Both the position numbers and the translations under genes were made by a program. From Erigeron canadensis (taxonomy: Eukaryota; Streptophyta; Magnoliopsida; Asterales; Asteraceae): DNA of 64,000 nt. Positions 10,558-23,600 of this stretch are shown one piece after another; the stretch's first letter is position 1, and each line of letters opens with the position of its first letter. The notes beneath the pieces are model-generated. The model had not been told where the DNA came from, made no database searches, and was given only the letters and a program-made list of their open reading frames with translations. Where the stretch lies: contig NC_057768.1 of the NCBI RefSeq assembly GCF_010389155.1, positions 8,306,501-8,370,500 on the forward strand, read 5' to 3'.

Positions 10558-13500
10558 ATGGCACCAATATGTTTGAAATGGGACGAAAACCCGTTACATG
10601 AAAACAAGTTCGTTCGTGATGAGGATGAACGACCAAAAATCCCCTATAACAAATTTAGCAACGAAATTCCCGTGATCTCACTTGAAGGGATCGATGACAT
10701 GGAAGGTTGTGGGTTAAAATCCCGTAGGGCTGAAATATGTGACAAAATTGTAAAGGCGTGTGAGGATTGGGGGATTTTTCAGGTGGTGAATCATGGTATC
10801 GATACCAAGTTGTTGTCGGATATGACTAGATTGGCTAGAGAGTTTTTTCAATTGCCTACCGAGGAGAAGCTAAGGTTCGATATGACCGGAGGCAAGAAAG
10901 GAGGTTTCATCGTTTCTAGCCATCTTCAAGTAATATACAATACATTACTTTTTATGTTTTTACTCAATGGACTTACATAGTTACATGTTTTTTTTTCTTT
11001 TTCCTAACCGTGATTATTATATTATTAAAACCATACTTATAAATTATAGCGACAATTGTAATCATCCGGAGATAACCGTCACTGGTGGTCTCTTTCATAA
11101 ACATTCGTTTGTGGGTTCTATTAAACACTCTCACGTGTTTTCCACGTGAAAGTGAAGTAATGTACGAGTTTTTTTCTAAAACCTAAAAAGATACCACCAT
11201 TGATATTGATATCTTGATAAATTTGGGTTTTTTCTTTTCTAAATACACTACTTTATAATGCAATTAACAATTATATTTTATACACAAATTTATGTACTTG
11301 TAGATCGGTGTATGTGTATTTAGAAGAAAAAAATGAAAATAAAAGGACCCTAATAAATGTCTATCCGCTCTTATATGCTTTTTTTTGGCTGACAAATACG
11401 TTATATGTACGTGTATAAAACTGTATTATATAATTTTTAAGACTTTAGCGATTAATCGGTTATATTATAAAAACTTTAACCATGGCTGTAAAACTGTCTA
11501 CGTTGTACTCGAGTGTTCTAATTTGTGGCAAGTAATCGACCTAGAAAGGGAGTACCCTTGATTGTATATGCTTAAACTCTATTAATAATTATATGCATCA
11601 AAATATTTAAGGTCAAAGTCTATAAATATTGACATTGAAAAATCAAAATATGACACAATTAGTTGGACGAAGAAAGTAGAAATTAAGACTTTGAGGTTTT
11701 ATGTTTAAATCTTGCTAATGCACCCATGCAAGAATGGAAATAATAAGTTTCTCAAAAATAGATTTACCTATAAAATTAAAGTTAAGTATATAAAACTCAA
11801 ATGTATAGTTAAATATATACATATTTTATATTACGCTTATATTTTTTAAAAAAGGTAAACACCTTGGCTTATGAAAACAGAGATAAAAGGTTCAATCCTC
11901 ATCGCATGTAAAGATCCGAGGTCTTTTTCAACCATCTAAATAAAACCATGAAACAGTCTCTATACTTTGCAGAAATAAGATCTATCTATATTTTAACCTC
12001 CCATATACCGTGAAAGAAGTATTGGAGTAAAAATCCGTAAAAAAATACCAATATGAAGTTGGTTTCTTTCTTTTCAATAATACTATTAAAGTGTCAAAGT
12101 CCTCACAATTAATATCAGATTGATGTTTTATATGTTGAAAATGCTTCATAAGTTTAGTTCCCAATTAATGTTAACTAGGAGGTTTGGGCCTCGCTTTGCG
12201 GGGCTCTAGGTGTCGTGTTAAAACGGTTTCGTTTACTTGCGTTGAACTTACTTAAATATAAAAATAAAAAAGCAATAAATAACTTGAAGGAAAAAAAAAA
12301 GTTTGTGTGAGAAAACTAAGAAAACCATATAAAAAAGTATACAATATCGAATACAAATATTTATTTTGTGCAATGAAACGAAAAAAACAAAAAAAAGAAA
12401 AAACAAAAGGTTGAATAAAAATTTCCTATATGTCAGTTGGTAACACAAAAGGAAAAAACTATGAGAAAAACCAGGAAAAATCGAAAACAAAAAAACCCCA
12501 AACGGGATTTGAAATAACAAAATTAGATAGTGATGCGGATATAAGATGAATCGATAGAAAACAACACACAAAAAAGACAAAAAAAAACTGTACAAGAAAC
12601 CAAGAAAAACCAAAAGAAAAAAAACCTTAACGGGATCCGATATAATAAAATCCGAATAGTAACCGAGTAGTAATGTGGACGTAGATCGACTAATAGAACA
12701 GTGTCACGTGACGATGACACTGTTCATTAAACTCACGCTTAATGATATTACAATACAATACTATGTATCTACTTAGTTCTTTATGATATATGATAGTATT
12801 AAACAATCATTCAAATCTGATTTTATCAACTTCACTTCGTTGTTAAGAATGAACGCTTTCACACTTGAAGTAAGCAAATCTCAATGTTGATTTCAAAAAA
12901 ATGGTATGCTATGAAGTTGCTAACTCGAATCGAAACTAAATTCAGCTTTTTTACTTTTTTTATAAACCCAATAAAAAACCTATTTTCATTGAAAATTAAA
13001 CCATTACCAAACAAACCAAAAATCGAAGAAAAAAAAACTTATAGAAGGCCTTTGGCCTGACATTAGTGTGCCCTATGACAAAAACCATATGTTCAAAACC
13101 ATATGCGGCGGCGATGGTGATAACGATGATCATGTGGTTCTGACAGCGGTGGCGTCGGCTATGACGACGACGAATGGCAGTTATGGATGGTGGGGGCGAC
13201 ATTAGTGGTGAATATAAAAGTAATTGATGGTAAAGATGTCATTCAAAAATAAATAAATTTGATGTTAAAGATCGTAGTGTAGTTATTTAAAAGGTTGAAT
13301 AATCCATATTATAAATTATTTCATTAATGATATTATAAATATATTAAATGTAAATTTTTAGTAGATTTTTAAATAAATAAATAAAGTATTTTAGATAAAA
13401 CATATCTTAACCAAATTTCAACATAAACTTTTAGAAGAAAATTAATACATAGTGGTGGAGAGTGGGGCAAACCCATCCCCAAATCGCTATGTGTATCACC

Positions 13501-16500
13501 TCCCACACCAATCCTCAAAGGCGACTCCTCCAAAATATTAAAAACGGCAACTGATATCTATCGCCCAAAATGATGTCCAAACCAACTAGATAGCCTAACT
13601 CTTCAATTTTTAAAGGGCAACCCACTTGATGACATGGCTTCACATGACGAATTCATCCCAAGTTGGGTATCCTCACTCCCTAAAAAATCAAAACGCCGAA
13701 TACATGCCGTTAAGGGGGGATCATCATCGTCATTAAAAATTTCGGGATTTAAAGAAGTCAAAACTTTTGTGCAGTTCATTTAGGTTGAGTGAAGTAGCTT
13801 TTGATAAATTTACTTTTAACTCCCTACTATTCGCATTTCGCGTTTGAAATTAAGATTGGTCACTGTGCCATAACCTTTTTGAGGTCCCACAACCTTTCTC
13901 GTCCAACATTACATAAAAAAGGACACATATCTGTTGTGTATGTCCCCTTGACACATGATGTTACATATATAGTTACATATATCATTAAATTAGATATATA
14001 TAAGTACAATAAAACAACTACAATAGGCCAATAGGATACAACATATATGAATTCATATACACAGCGTATAGACCGATCAACATACCAGTGTTAGTTAACA
14101 TCACCTTGCGGCATGCGGACCACAAATCTACATAATACTGTCTAGCTAACCGACATCCCCTTGCGGCATGAGGACCACAATCTACATAGTACTGCGTCTA
14201 GCTACCCCATGAATTTAATGAGATTGATATGACAATATTTAGTTATCTACAACAATACATGTATATATCGTTGTAATTTGTATAATAAAATTTATACATT
14301 TGTTATAAATAATTAATTTTGGTGTTATGACCAGTTTTATGGAGCTATAATGCCGGCAGGAGGATTCTCTCAAGTTTTCTCAACTTGACTAGTCAAGTTA
14401 GGAGGATCTTGACCCTTGGATGGAAATCAAGGGCCAAGATTCAATGATAATTATTGAATCTTGTCTCTTGATTTTCAATCAAGGGTCAAGATCATCCCAA
14501 CTTGACTAATCAAGTTGGGAAAACTTGAGGAAATCTCATTCCTTTGATGATTTTAGTTTTATGTATTTGGAGTTACAATTTTATGTCCAGTTTTAGAAAA
14601 ATCAAGTTATATACTTTTTTTTTTAGGTGATTTTATGTGTATTCTAATTAAAGAATCTATTCTCTTCTCTTATATTCATAAAACAAAATTTGTATGACAT
14701 CATTATTTTTTAAGCAATACACACTTGTCATTATTAGAATTTTTTATATTAATTATTTCTTTTTTATTATTTTGATTTATGACAACATCTTTATTTAAAG
14801 TTTAAATCATTTTCTTATTGAATTATGATTTGTAATTTATTTCTTTTCTACCCTAAGCCTCATGTAAATTAAAATATGATTATTTAATTTATGATTTATT
14901 TCACTTTTATTTTTGTTATTTATGATGTCATTTAAAAAAAGTTTTTATTATTTCTTTTTAAAAACTCTAATAACTTATACTTGTTAAATTTCCATCATCT
15001 ACATAATTTTGTCATAACAGTTTTTAAATTATTATGCAAGTTAAAAAAAATTATTTTTTGTTGAAACATAAGGTATAATATTTTGAGGTTATGAATAATA
15101 TATTTATTTTGTTGTTTACGCACACTAAGTATATTTGATACAAAAATTTAAAGGTATCTATATGCATTTTGCTTATCAAAACCATAAAATGTTTTAGTTA
15201 ATGATAACATAGAAATTTTAAGAATTTACCAATCAATTTCGTCGCAACTTCAGTGACGAAAACTTGTTAGAAAACTTTTATTAATAAACCCGGGTTGAAC
15301 CCGGGTTAATTATCTAGTATGTTATATTTTGAAGATTTTCTTATTGGGAAGTGATATTTTTACAATAGAATTTAACCATCTACAACAAATATATACAAAT
15401 TTTTATGTATAGAATACAACTGCATGATGCAGGTATTGTTGTAAATAATTAAAATATTTTGTAAGAATATCATTTGTCTTTCTTATTAGGCAAAGATTTG
15501 TGGTTATTATTCGAAACACGTGAAATAGTTGGCTAAATATGTAACAGCTTGACCCTTTCTTTTTTTTTTTTTTTTCAATTGTCATTCAAGATACATGATA
15601 GTAAGTTCATACATATGGCATGTCTTATGGTGTAAGAAAACCAGCAATAGCAAGCAGTAAGTTACATAAGTGTATTAATTAACCGGTTACGTAACCATAA
15701 AGAGGTTAGTTTGGCCTGGTTAATCATTCATAGATATGTTCAAATACACTAATAGAAATAATTATCTTTTTTTTTTCCTGTAAAATTTGCTAATGAGCTC
15801 TTGATCTAATGATCCAAGGGGAAGGTGGGTAACTGGCCTCATGTTCGAATCTGGACTATTGACGTGTAATTACTAACTTGGAGAATCGTAAATACTTATA
15901 GATAATGTACCTTAAAAAAAGTAGAGTGTTATAAATATTTAGACAACATTTATTTTTTTGCATCACTTGTTTTGACTGAATGGTTTTGGTTTTACTACTT
16001 GAGACGCATTATTTATAAATAATTTTAATAAATGATTTAGGGAGAAGCAGTGCAAGATTGGAGGGAGATTGTAACCTACTTCTCATACCCGATAAAAGCA
16101 AGGGACTACTCAAGGTGGCCCGATAAGCCCAATGAATGGAGGGCTGTTACTGAGGAATATAGCAAGGTGTTAATGGGCCTGGCTTGCAAGCTTCTAGAGG
16201 TGTTATCCGAGGCCATGGGACTTGAGAAAGAAGCCCTTACAAAAGCATGTGTTGATATGGACCAAAAGGTAGTGGTGAATCACTATCCAAAATGTCCTCA
16301 ACCCGACCTTACATTGGGCCTGAAGCGACATACTGATCCAGGAACGATCACATTGTTGCTTCAGGACCAAGTTGGCGGGCTTCAAGCGACTCGTGATGGT
16401 GGCAAGAATTGGATCACTGTCGAGCCTGTTGAAGGTGCTTTCGTGGTTAATCTTGGTGATCATGGACATGTAAGTGTTTATTATTTTAGATAATACACAG

Positions 16501-16875
16501 AATGCACTACTTATGCAAGAACTGACACTCGTAACTTTTTTCCCTAATGGAAATTTTGAAAGTAATACGAGATTTTGTTTCTAATAGTATTTGAGCAACG
16601 GGAGGTTCAAGAATGCAGACCACCAAGCCGTGGTGAACTCAAATACCAGCCGACTATCAATTGCAACGTTTCAAAACCCTGCGCCGGAAGCAGTTGTGTA
16701 CCCATTGAAGATTAAGGAAGGAGAGAAATCAATAATGGAAGAACCTATGACTTTCATGGAGATGTACAAGAAGAAGATGAGTACTGACCTCGAGTTGGCT
16801 CGGCTCAAGAAAATAGCCAAGGATAAGCAACAAGCCTTTGAAGAAGTTAAGCCTATTGAAAATATATTTGCTTAA
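10558..16875 (+). CDS. F3H: Flavanone 3-hydroxylase (naringenin 2-oxoglutarate 3-dioxygenase)
   Basis: Exons 10558-10929, 16041-16469 and 16588-16875 join in frame with GT/AG borders to a 362-residue protein, the usual length for F3H. It converts flavanones such as naringenin to dihydroflavonols in the cytosol, using 2-oxoglutarate, O2 and Fe(II). Visible marks are the start [13 protein letters not shown], the N-terminal block [11 protein letters not shown], the iron ligands H221 and D223 (KRHTDPGT) and H279 (NADHQAVV), and the 2-oxoglutarate-binding R289 and S291 (RLS). All catalytic residues are present. Intron 1 is 5111 bp and full of repeats, while intron 2 is 118 bp. The frame is open upstream of 10558, but the conserved family N-terminus starts at this ATG. 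It is convergent with the next gene, 823 bp away. Confidence 0.95.
12175..12204 (-). other. Helitron-type 3' end (minus orientation)
   Basis: On the minus strand GCCCCGCAAAGCGAGGC forms a hairpin, followed after about nine bases by CTAG and then T, the CTRR-T end of Helitrons. The body would extend to higher coordinates. No 5' TC end was identified, so the element's extent is unknown. Confidence 0.55.
12470..12723. repeat. A-rich direct duplication with a perfect hairpin
   Basis: Two related segments of about 95 bp (12470-12565 and 12597-12695) share AAACGGGAT/AACGGGATCC, AATAGT or GATAGT, and GATCGACTAATAG-like blocks. Just beyond lies GAACAGTGTCA, an 8-base loop, and TGACACTGTTC, a perfect 11 bp stem (12697-12726). 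The reverse strand is T-rich, which produces spurious hydrophobic open frames. Confidence 0.6.
13451..13786 (+). pseudogene. Coding-like fragment of unknown origin in F3H intron 1
   Basis: From 13451 one frame stays open for over 100 codons except for a single TGA. It reads [14 protein letters not shown] at the start, then [14 protein letters not shown] and [15 protein letters not shown] before a TAG. Base composition is less AT-rich than the surrounding intron. I do not recognise the protein. It could be a gene fragment carried in by the neighbouring Helitron-like DNA, or chance. Confidence 0.35.
14098..14210 (+). repeat. Two-unit tandem duplication, about 57 bp
   Basis: Two units share CATC(A/C)CCTTGCGGCATG, GGACCACAA and TCTACATA(A/G)TACTG, then TCTAGCTA. 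No coding content. Confidence 0.75.
14360..14542. mobile_element. Fold-back MITE inside F3H intron 1
   Basis: Nearly the whole 183 bp is one inverted repeat centred near 14450 (TGATAATTATT). Left-arm blocks CAAGTTTTCTCAACTTGACT and GATCTTGACCCTTG reappear inverted in the right arm with few mismatches. Transcribed with F3H pre-mRNA, it would fold into a stem of about 85 bp. Confidence 0.8.
15288..15317 (+). other. Helitron-type 3' end (plus orientation)
   Basis: ACCCGGGTTGAACCCGGGTT forms a strong hairpin, followed by AATTAT and CTAG, with T next (15318). This matches the hairpin plus CTRR-T end of Helitrons. The 5' end was not identified. Confidence 0.6.
15788..15890 (+). repeat. SINE-like segment
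   Basis: GAGCTCTTGATCTAATGATCC followed about 40 bases later by ATGTTCGAATCTGG resembles the A and B boxes of a tRNA-derived SINE. No target-site duplication or clear A-rich tail was found, so the assignment is weak. Confidence 0.25.
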
Positions 16876-17200
16876 AACCCGACCTTGTTGCCCTATATCA
16901 GTACTTCTGATTTCCTTTGTCTCGCATCAATGTGAAGATTGAGTTAGAAAGTTAAGCGATAGAGGGGGCAGAAATGGCATTGTCTAATACCAAATAATGC
17001 ATAATAAAAGAGTTTGAGACATGTCAAAAATGTGTGAAAATGATTTGAATATCACTATTTTTTTTTTTTCGTTAACAAATGTGTGGAAATATATTGGTTT
17101 CCTGTATGCCTAGTTATATCATTGTATCATTAACATCGGGATTTTAATAAAGTATTTGTTATTATCACTAGACTATTAATTTGCTGTCTTAACTAAGTAT

Positions 17201-17410
17201 TGTTTAGATTAATTTAAGGGTGGAAAGGAGAGCAGAGATTTTCTATTCTAATCATCTCAAAAATGAGTGGAAAACTTTTGAAACAAAAAACAACCGCACT
17301 TCCCCCTCTAATCCTTTCCATTCCTTCCTTTTCCACACTTATCTTAAGAATGCATTTTATAATTTCTCACTCTCTTCTCCTTTCCTTTCCACTCTTGAAT
17401 AAACTAAACA
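17201..17410. mobile_element. MITE between F3H and CslE genes
   Basis: Ends TGTTTAGATTAATTTAAGGG and the reverse complement TGTTTAGTTTATTCAAGAG, followed in both by TGGAAAGGA, give TIRs of about 35 bp around a 210 bp element. No clear target-site duplication was found. It accounts for the only structured part of the 823 bp convergent spacer 16876-17698. Confidence 0.6.
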
Positions 17411-17698
17411 TTTAACTTGGAAGTTTATCTAATTATTTCAAAAAAAAAAAAAAACCCTTCATCGGGTATCCAATTTTTAAAAACGTCTGTATTATTTTCT
17501 AATGTTTAAATTAGTTCGATTAGTTATTAGATATTCAAATCATTTTGGTAACTGGCTAAAGTAGTGAAGTAAACTTTAATGTACTTCATATGCTACTAAA
17601 AACACTATACACTTAAGAACATGAAAATCCAAAATTACATAACAAAACAATAAAAACTTTAAGATGGACTTATATCTCATTGTATCGAGATATACATA

Positions 17699-20600
17699 CT
17701 ACAGAAAGGAGAAAACCATACAAATGAACAACGCAAGAGAAATCGATTTAGCAGCAACAGAGCTCGGAATCTTTCCGTTATCTTTACGAAAGAAAAGACC
17801 CGAGTACAATGGTATGTTGAGTACCACCAATACGACACAAATTAGTATTTGAAATGCCATGGTCTCATAGTATGACCTCCAAGTTTTTGTGTCCATCAAA
17901 ATTAATTTGATGACAAACCTTATGAAGCACAACAAATAGACCATTGATAGTGTCACAATTGTGGTTGATAAAAGAGAAGATGATCCAAATTCCATCATTT
18001 CTTTATTGTATCTATCTTGAACATCGTCATCAGCCACTTTTGAGCTGATTGCAAATGATAAGTCGGAGCCCAAAACTGTGTCGAGGAATGCAAAGAGATA
18101 CGAGCTTGTTCGTTTGTAGATCCAAATTCTTCGGTCATTCCACCACCCTCTTATGGTTCCACCGGATTGGAGGAATTCATGGCAGTTAAAGATTGAGGCG
18201 AAGATTACGATGTATGCAAATGGAAGAAACCATCCGCTTGATACCTAAATATATCAACAATGTTTTATGACATGTTGTAAACTGAGGCGGTACCAAAAAG
18301 GGGCAAGAGGGTCAATGCCTCCTCTTATGGTTCCACCGGACCCAATGGATTTTCTAATTTTGCCCTATCTTGGATTTTCGGTCATTCCACCACCCTCTTA
18401 TGGTTCCACCGGATTTGTCATAGTTTTTTTTTTCCCAATGGATTTTCTAATTTTGCCCTATCTTGGGTTTTTTCCATTAACTTTTAAATTTTGCCCCTGG
18501 TTAGATATTTTTTTGGTGCCGCCTATGTATGTAAATACATTTCATCGCGATAACAATGTTAAGTGAATGGTAAAAGAGATCACATACCGGAGGGAAAAGT
18601 GAAACGCCGTTTAGGAGACAAAGGGAAGGGACAATAGTGTAATAGAGAGTTGGCAAGGAGGAAGGAGACCATAAACAATAGATCAAATAGCCCATCACTT
18701 GACTAGGGTGAAGCTTTCCAAGCCCATACCAAACCGGGCTATATTTTGAGAGCAAAATCATGAGATCACCTTCGGACCATCTTTTATGTTGGACAAGGGT
18801 CTGGTCTAGTGTGGTTGTAGTAACACCGAGAAATGCCTCTCTTTTCGGATTGTAATAAACTGACTTCCACCCTCTGTAGTGGATTGATAGGCCTGTTAAC
18901 ACATCCTCAACTGGGCACCCATATTTCAACCCGATCTAAAATACACAAATGGAACATGTAAAATGAATCTAAATGGGCACGCAAAAGCACATGTGTGATT
19001 GTGATCAACTAAAACGAAAATCTAAAAATGAAATGATTCAAGGAACTAAAAGTGACAGTATTGATAAAATCACTTATAACGAGTGGATTCAATTATGATT
19101 AGGTTTATCTCCAAATGGTAATATAATAAAACTTAAAAATGGTTATGATTATGTTTTATTACCCCATAGTTTAACGTTCAAGTATTTTTGTAATTCGTTG
19201 TAACCCTGCAAACCAATAAACCATTTGTTTAAGGACACTGACTCAAATGTTATAACAGTACTCACAATACCAACTCTATCGTTATTTCACCATACCCACT
19301 TTATCAGTATGAAGAGTAATAAATCTACAATAATAATGTTTAACTATCCACAACAATGCATGTTTTATATAGTTGTACATTTGTTGTGGATGACTAAAAT
19401 ATGTTGTAGATCTATCACTCCCCGTTATTTCACCACTGGTTCTTGTTAGGGTCACAACAGAATACAAGTCTCGCACAAGTTGGACACGGAGGCATTGTGA
19501 CTGCTCTAATAAATTGGAAAAAAATTATGCTAGGGCTTGACGAGTTGACACATTCAACTTCGTTCCAAAAAAACTTGCCATAACCCGAATCCATTATATA
19601 TATATATATATATGTATGCCCATTTGGTATATAGTCTTTAATCTCTTGAGGATGAAGATCAGGTATTGAACCCTATCGTTAGTTCTTCTTAGTGTTTATT
19701 GGGAAGTATAAAAATAAAAGTAAAGTAATATAAAATAGAGCAGTTTTTTACCAGTTAAAGATGAACAAATTGAAGAGGAAAAATGAATGACGTAATATAT
19801 ACCTCTTTGCCCCATTCGGTGTTGATTTCAAACGTGCAACTTGCAAGACTCTTTATTTTTTCAATCGTGTATTCCAATTTCTCTTTGTGATGATTTTCCA
19901 ATCTCCAGTTGATTTTACTTCCATCATTTAAACTTTTTCCTGATAGAATATCTCTCCGGTGAAAACAGTTAGTTCCAATGTATAAAGGCCCGCCAACACC
20001 ATCATGACCATGTAAATCAACCTTCAAAAATAAAAAAAAACTTTTTAAACTTGTATAAAAAAATTTCAATTAATCCGTATATACTTAGTTTAGGTGGATT
20101 TCTAACTCATTTACTTATATGTGGGTGGTCTGTTCTGTTTGGTTTAAATTCAAAAGTCGCTCAAATATGTTATCTATTGCATATTTTAAGGTCATTAAAG
20201 CTCTAATTGACACACTAATGGTTTTTAAATTTTGGACAAAAGTGTTTCATGACAATCCAAACTGTCCAAACCGACTGGTTTGAATACATACATAAGATTA
20301 CTAAGATTTTACCCAACCTGTCTAATTTGTCAACTCGAGTTTAAAGATTTAAATCTTTCACCTCAGTGATTACTCGAAGAGAACCACCATAAAGTTCATT
20401 CTTTGTAAGATTTTCAAAACACTGTGGGTACTGAATAAAAGCAATCTCATGGCCTTTTTCTTCATCCATGAAGAAGCAAAGGGCATCCCTTACGGCATCA
20501 CTAGAACTAGAGTACATATCACAGTCGACATTTAGAATTATCGGTCCATTGCTTATCATAGATGACACCCTTATCTGCATAATTGTCGTCTTATCAAAAG

Positions 20601-23600
20601 AAGCACAAAATGAAAAGAAAATGAATGTAGATAATACTAAGTACTAGTTACCAACGTGTTCATGGCGCCAGCTTTGAAGTTATGGGAATGAGCTGGTCTT
20701 TTTTCCCTAGCTATATAGACTAACTTTGGAAGGATTTTCCCCTCAATATCATGATCATGATCAAGCATAATCTGCAAATAAAACTATCTGTAACTATCTT
20801 TCTATTTAAGTTATTATTAACTATTTGTAGATGAACAACAGGAAAATGTTGTATAAAACTTGCTTTAATTTGGGTCAGCCAAAATCTTTTTGTATAAAAA
20901 TGACCCATTTTGCTAGTTAGCCAATCTACCTGGTTTGATGATTTGGGTCACCTCTAAGTGTAACTAATCATGTTGACAACAAAAGTTATTTAAGTTGTAA
21001 ACAATGTTCACTAATTAAAATAAAAAACTAAACTTTCCTACTTGTATGATGGCACTGTGATCACGTGGAGATGTAAACGAGTCCCATTCTGCAAATCCTT
21101 CATGTTCCAAACGTAATTCTTCAGGAACTCTTCCAATCTTGGTCACATTCTCAATCCGAGTCTTCATGTCTACAAATAGTTTCTGCAAAACGAAAGAGAA
21201 CACTTTTTTTTCAACTTATGAAAAATGTTATGCATAGTCTCGGTGCATATGCATTTTACATACTTATACGACCTCATTTTTATAAAGGTTGTTAAAAGTG
21301 CTAATCTAAAAATCATCATTACCTGAATGGAAATAAAATCTTGATTGTGTTTTGTGTTCGATGGTTGAGACACTGAATTGAAATAGGCGGTAGGAGATAG
21401 TGGCTCCACCTTGTAGTTTCGGCAGTATGGCAGCCAGTACTTAGAGAAAACGGCTGCTTGATTGAGAGCGTAGAAGGTAAGTTCAGATCCACCATCATCA
21501 GAGAGATAGATAGCAAGTTTCTCTGGTGGGTAGTCATATGCCATAACTGATAAAACAGTACTGATCACCATCATTGGTGGCTCAATGACAGGGTTAGCCG
21601 TGCAAACAAATATGTCCACCTCTGGCAACTTATTTTCATACCTGTTTCGTTCACTAAACCACTTAGAAAATATTATTATATCATGCAACACATGCATAAC
21701 TAATGAGTGTTAAATAAATATTATATCATATCAAATACTGATATAAAATAGGTTGTCATAACTACTTTGGGAAGTTTTTTCATTTTCATTCATTTAGTTA
21801 AATGAACAAAGAATATGGGTTTACTTAAGGGCTTATTACTTTTTAAGGTATCGTACTTGTCTATTTTTATTTTTGTAAGGCCATTCTAAAATTTCAAATT
21901 TCCTATAATGTGGGGTGTATTGTGGAAAAGTTCACATATTGAAGTACCAAAACAGCCTCCCGATTTTGTAAAAGTGGTTTTGTGTGTGTGGGCCGCTGAC
22001 TCGTAGAGATCGCCAAACGGGCAGATCGCCTACCCGGGGTGGTGTTCCCGGCGACACTGGTGGGTTGCCTTCCTGGAGCGCCCCACTCCATTTAGCCTTA
22101 GGGTATACTTTTCAACTATTTTAGTACGATTCTTTTGAAGTATTACTCGTAATTTCTATAGAGCAACTAATTTATCAACATAACTTTGACTTCACATACG
22201 AACATACATCCAGCTAAAAGTGGACAAAGTTATATCTAGTAACATGAATAAGCAATTGGTAAGCACTTTATTTACAACTTCTTAAACAATTGGTACAAAT
22301 ATTTTTAAAGCAATATGGAAAGTTTAGGTGCATAATTAAATACTCTAATAATTAAAGCTTGTGAAGTGACGAGTTACTATTCGTCCATGTTATAACCCAC
22401 ACCATTATTCGGATTTTGTCAAATCGCATCTGGTTCGGTTTTTCTAATACGAGTTACTTCCTGGTTTTTTTCATATGTTTTTTCTTTCAGGTCTTCAAAT
22501 AATTATATTGAAAACATTTATTCTTTTTTTTGTAACAATATTTAGATTTTACCACATTAGATCCCTTTCATGTTTAGAATTACGGGTTACTTCCTGATTT
22601 CTTACATTTTTTTCTCTTTTGGGTTTTCAAATAATATATCAAAACTATTTTTTGTAATTATATTGAAAACGTTTATTCTCTTTTTTTTTGTAACAATATT
22701 CAGATTTTACCATATTAGATCCCTTTCAGGTTTAAAATTACGGGTTACTTCTTGGTTTCTTACATTTTTTTTCTTTTGGGTTTTCAAATAATATATCAAA
22801 ACAACTTTTTTGTAATTATATTAAAACGTTTATTCTATTTTGTAAAAATATTCAGATTTTACCACATTAAATCCTTTTGAGGTTTAAAATTACGGTTACT
22901 TTTTGGTTTATTACATTTTTTTTCTTTTGGGTTTTCAAATAATATATCAAAACTACTTTTTTGTGTTATTGCCTTTGAATAAATATCATTTCATATGTCA
23001 AATATTTTAACAAACATATATAGCGACACATCATCAATAACAAAACATAATCGTTTTTAGGTTTTCAAATAATATATTAAAAACTTTTATTAATTTTATT
23101 TGTGGTATTGTCTTTGAATAAGTATGTATTTTATATGTCAAAGTGTTTAGAACATAAATCATCAATAACAAAAAGTAATTGAACTAATTAAAACCGCCCA
23201 ATGCAGACGGAAATTATCGTGATTTTGCCTTTAAATAAATATATTAAATATATATTTGATATGATAAATTTTTAAACAAACTAATAAAAAAATTTTATAC
23301 AACTCTCTTTTTTGTTTTTTCTTACATATAATACTAATCTTGTGGCCCACCTTTATCTAAAATCACATAGACGATAGAGTAAATACAATCCGCTGTCAAG
23401 CTTAGCTACTTTTTAGACTAGTTGAGTGAAATATCCCTTGGTAATCTAGTTTGGTAAAAATGGAAGTCGTACGTACCTTTGGAAGAGTCTCTGTTTGAAG
23501 GTACGGCGATCAGTAGGATTCCATCGAACCGACTGCGTCAACACCCAATACACACCGAAACATATCTCCGAAACAAACATTCCGACCGTTCTTAATCTCC

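Larger units (their letters stand above)
10930..16040 (+). other. F3H intron 1, 5.1 kb, repeat-filled
   Basis: Starts GTAATA and ends GATTTAG before GGAGAAGCA. It contains a minus-strand Helitron-type 3' end (12175-12204), an A-rich duplicated segment and hairpin (12470-12723), a coding-like fragment (13451-13786), a tandem duplication (14098-14210), a 183 bp fold-back (14360-14542), a plus-strand Helitron-type 3' end (15288-15317) and a SINE-like segment near 15788. The rest is AT-rich without recognisable genes. Confidence 0.85.

Noticed and set aside
12248..12720. Two minus-strand open frames with many Phe/Leu residues that look like membrane proteins
   Set aside because: They are the complement of an A-rich repeat inside F3H intron 1; amino-acid content follows base composition.
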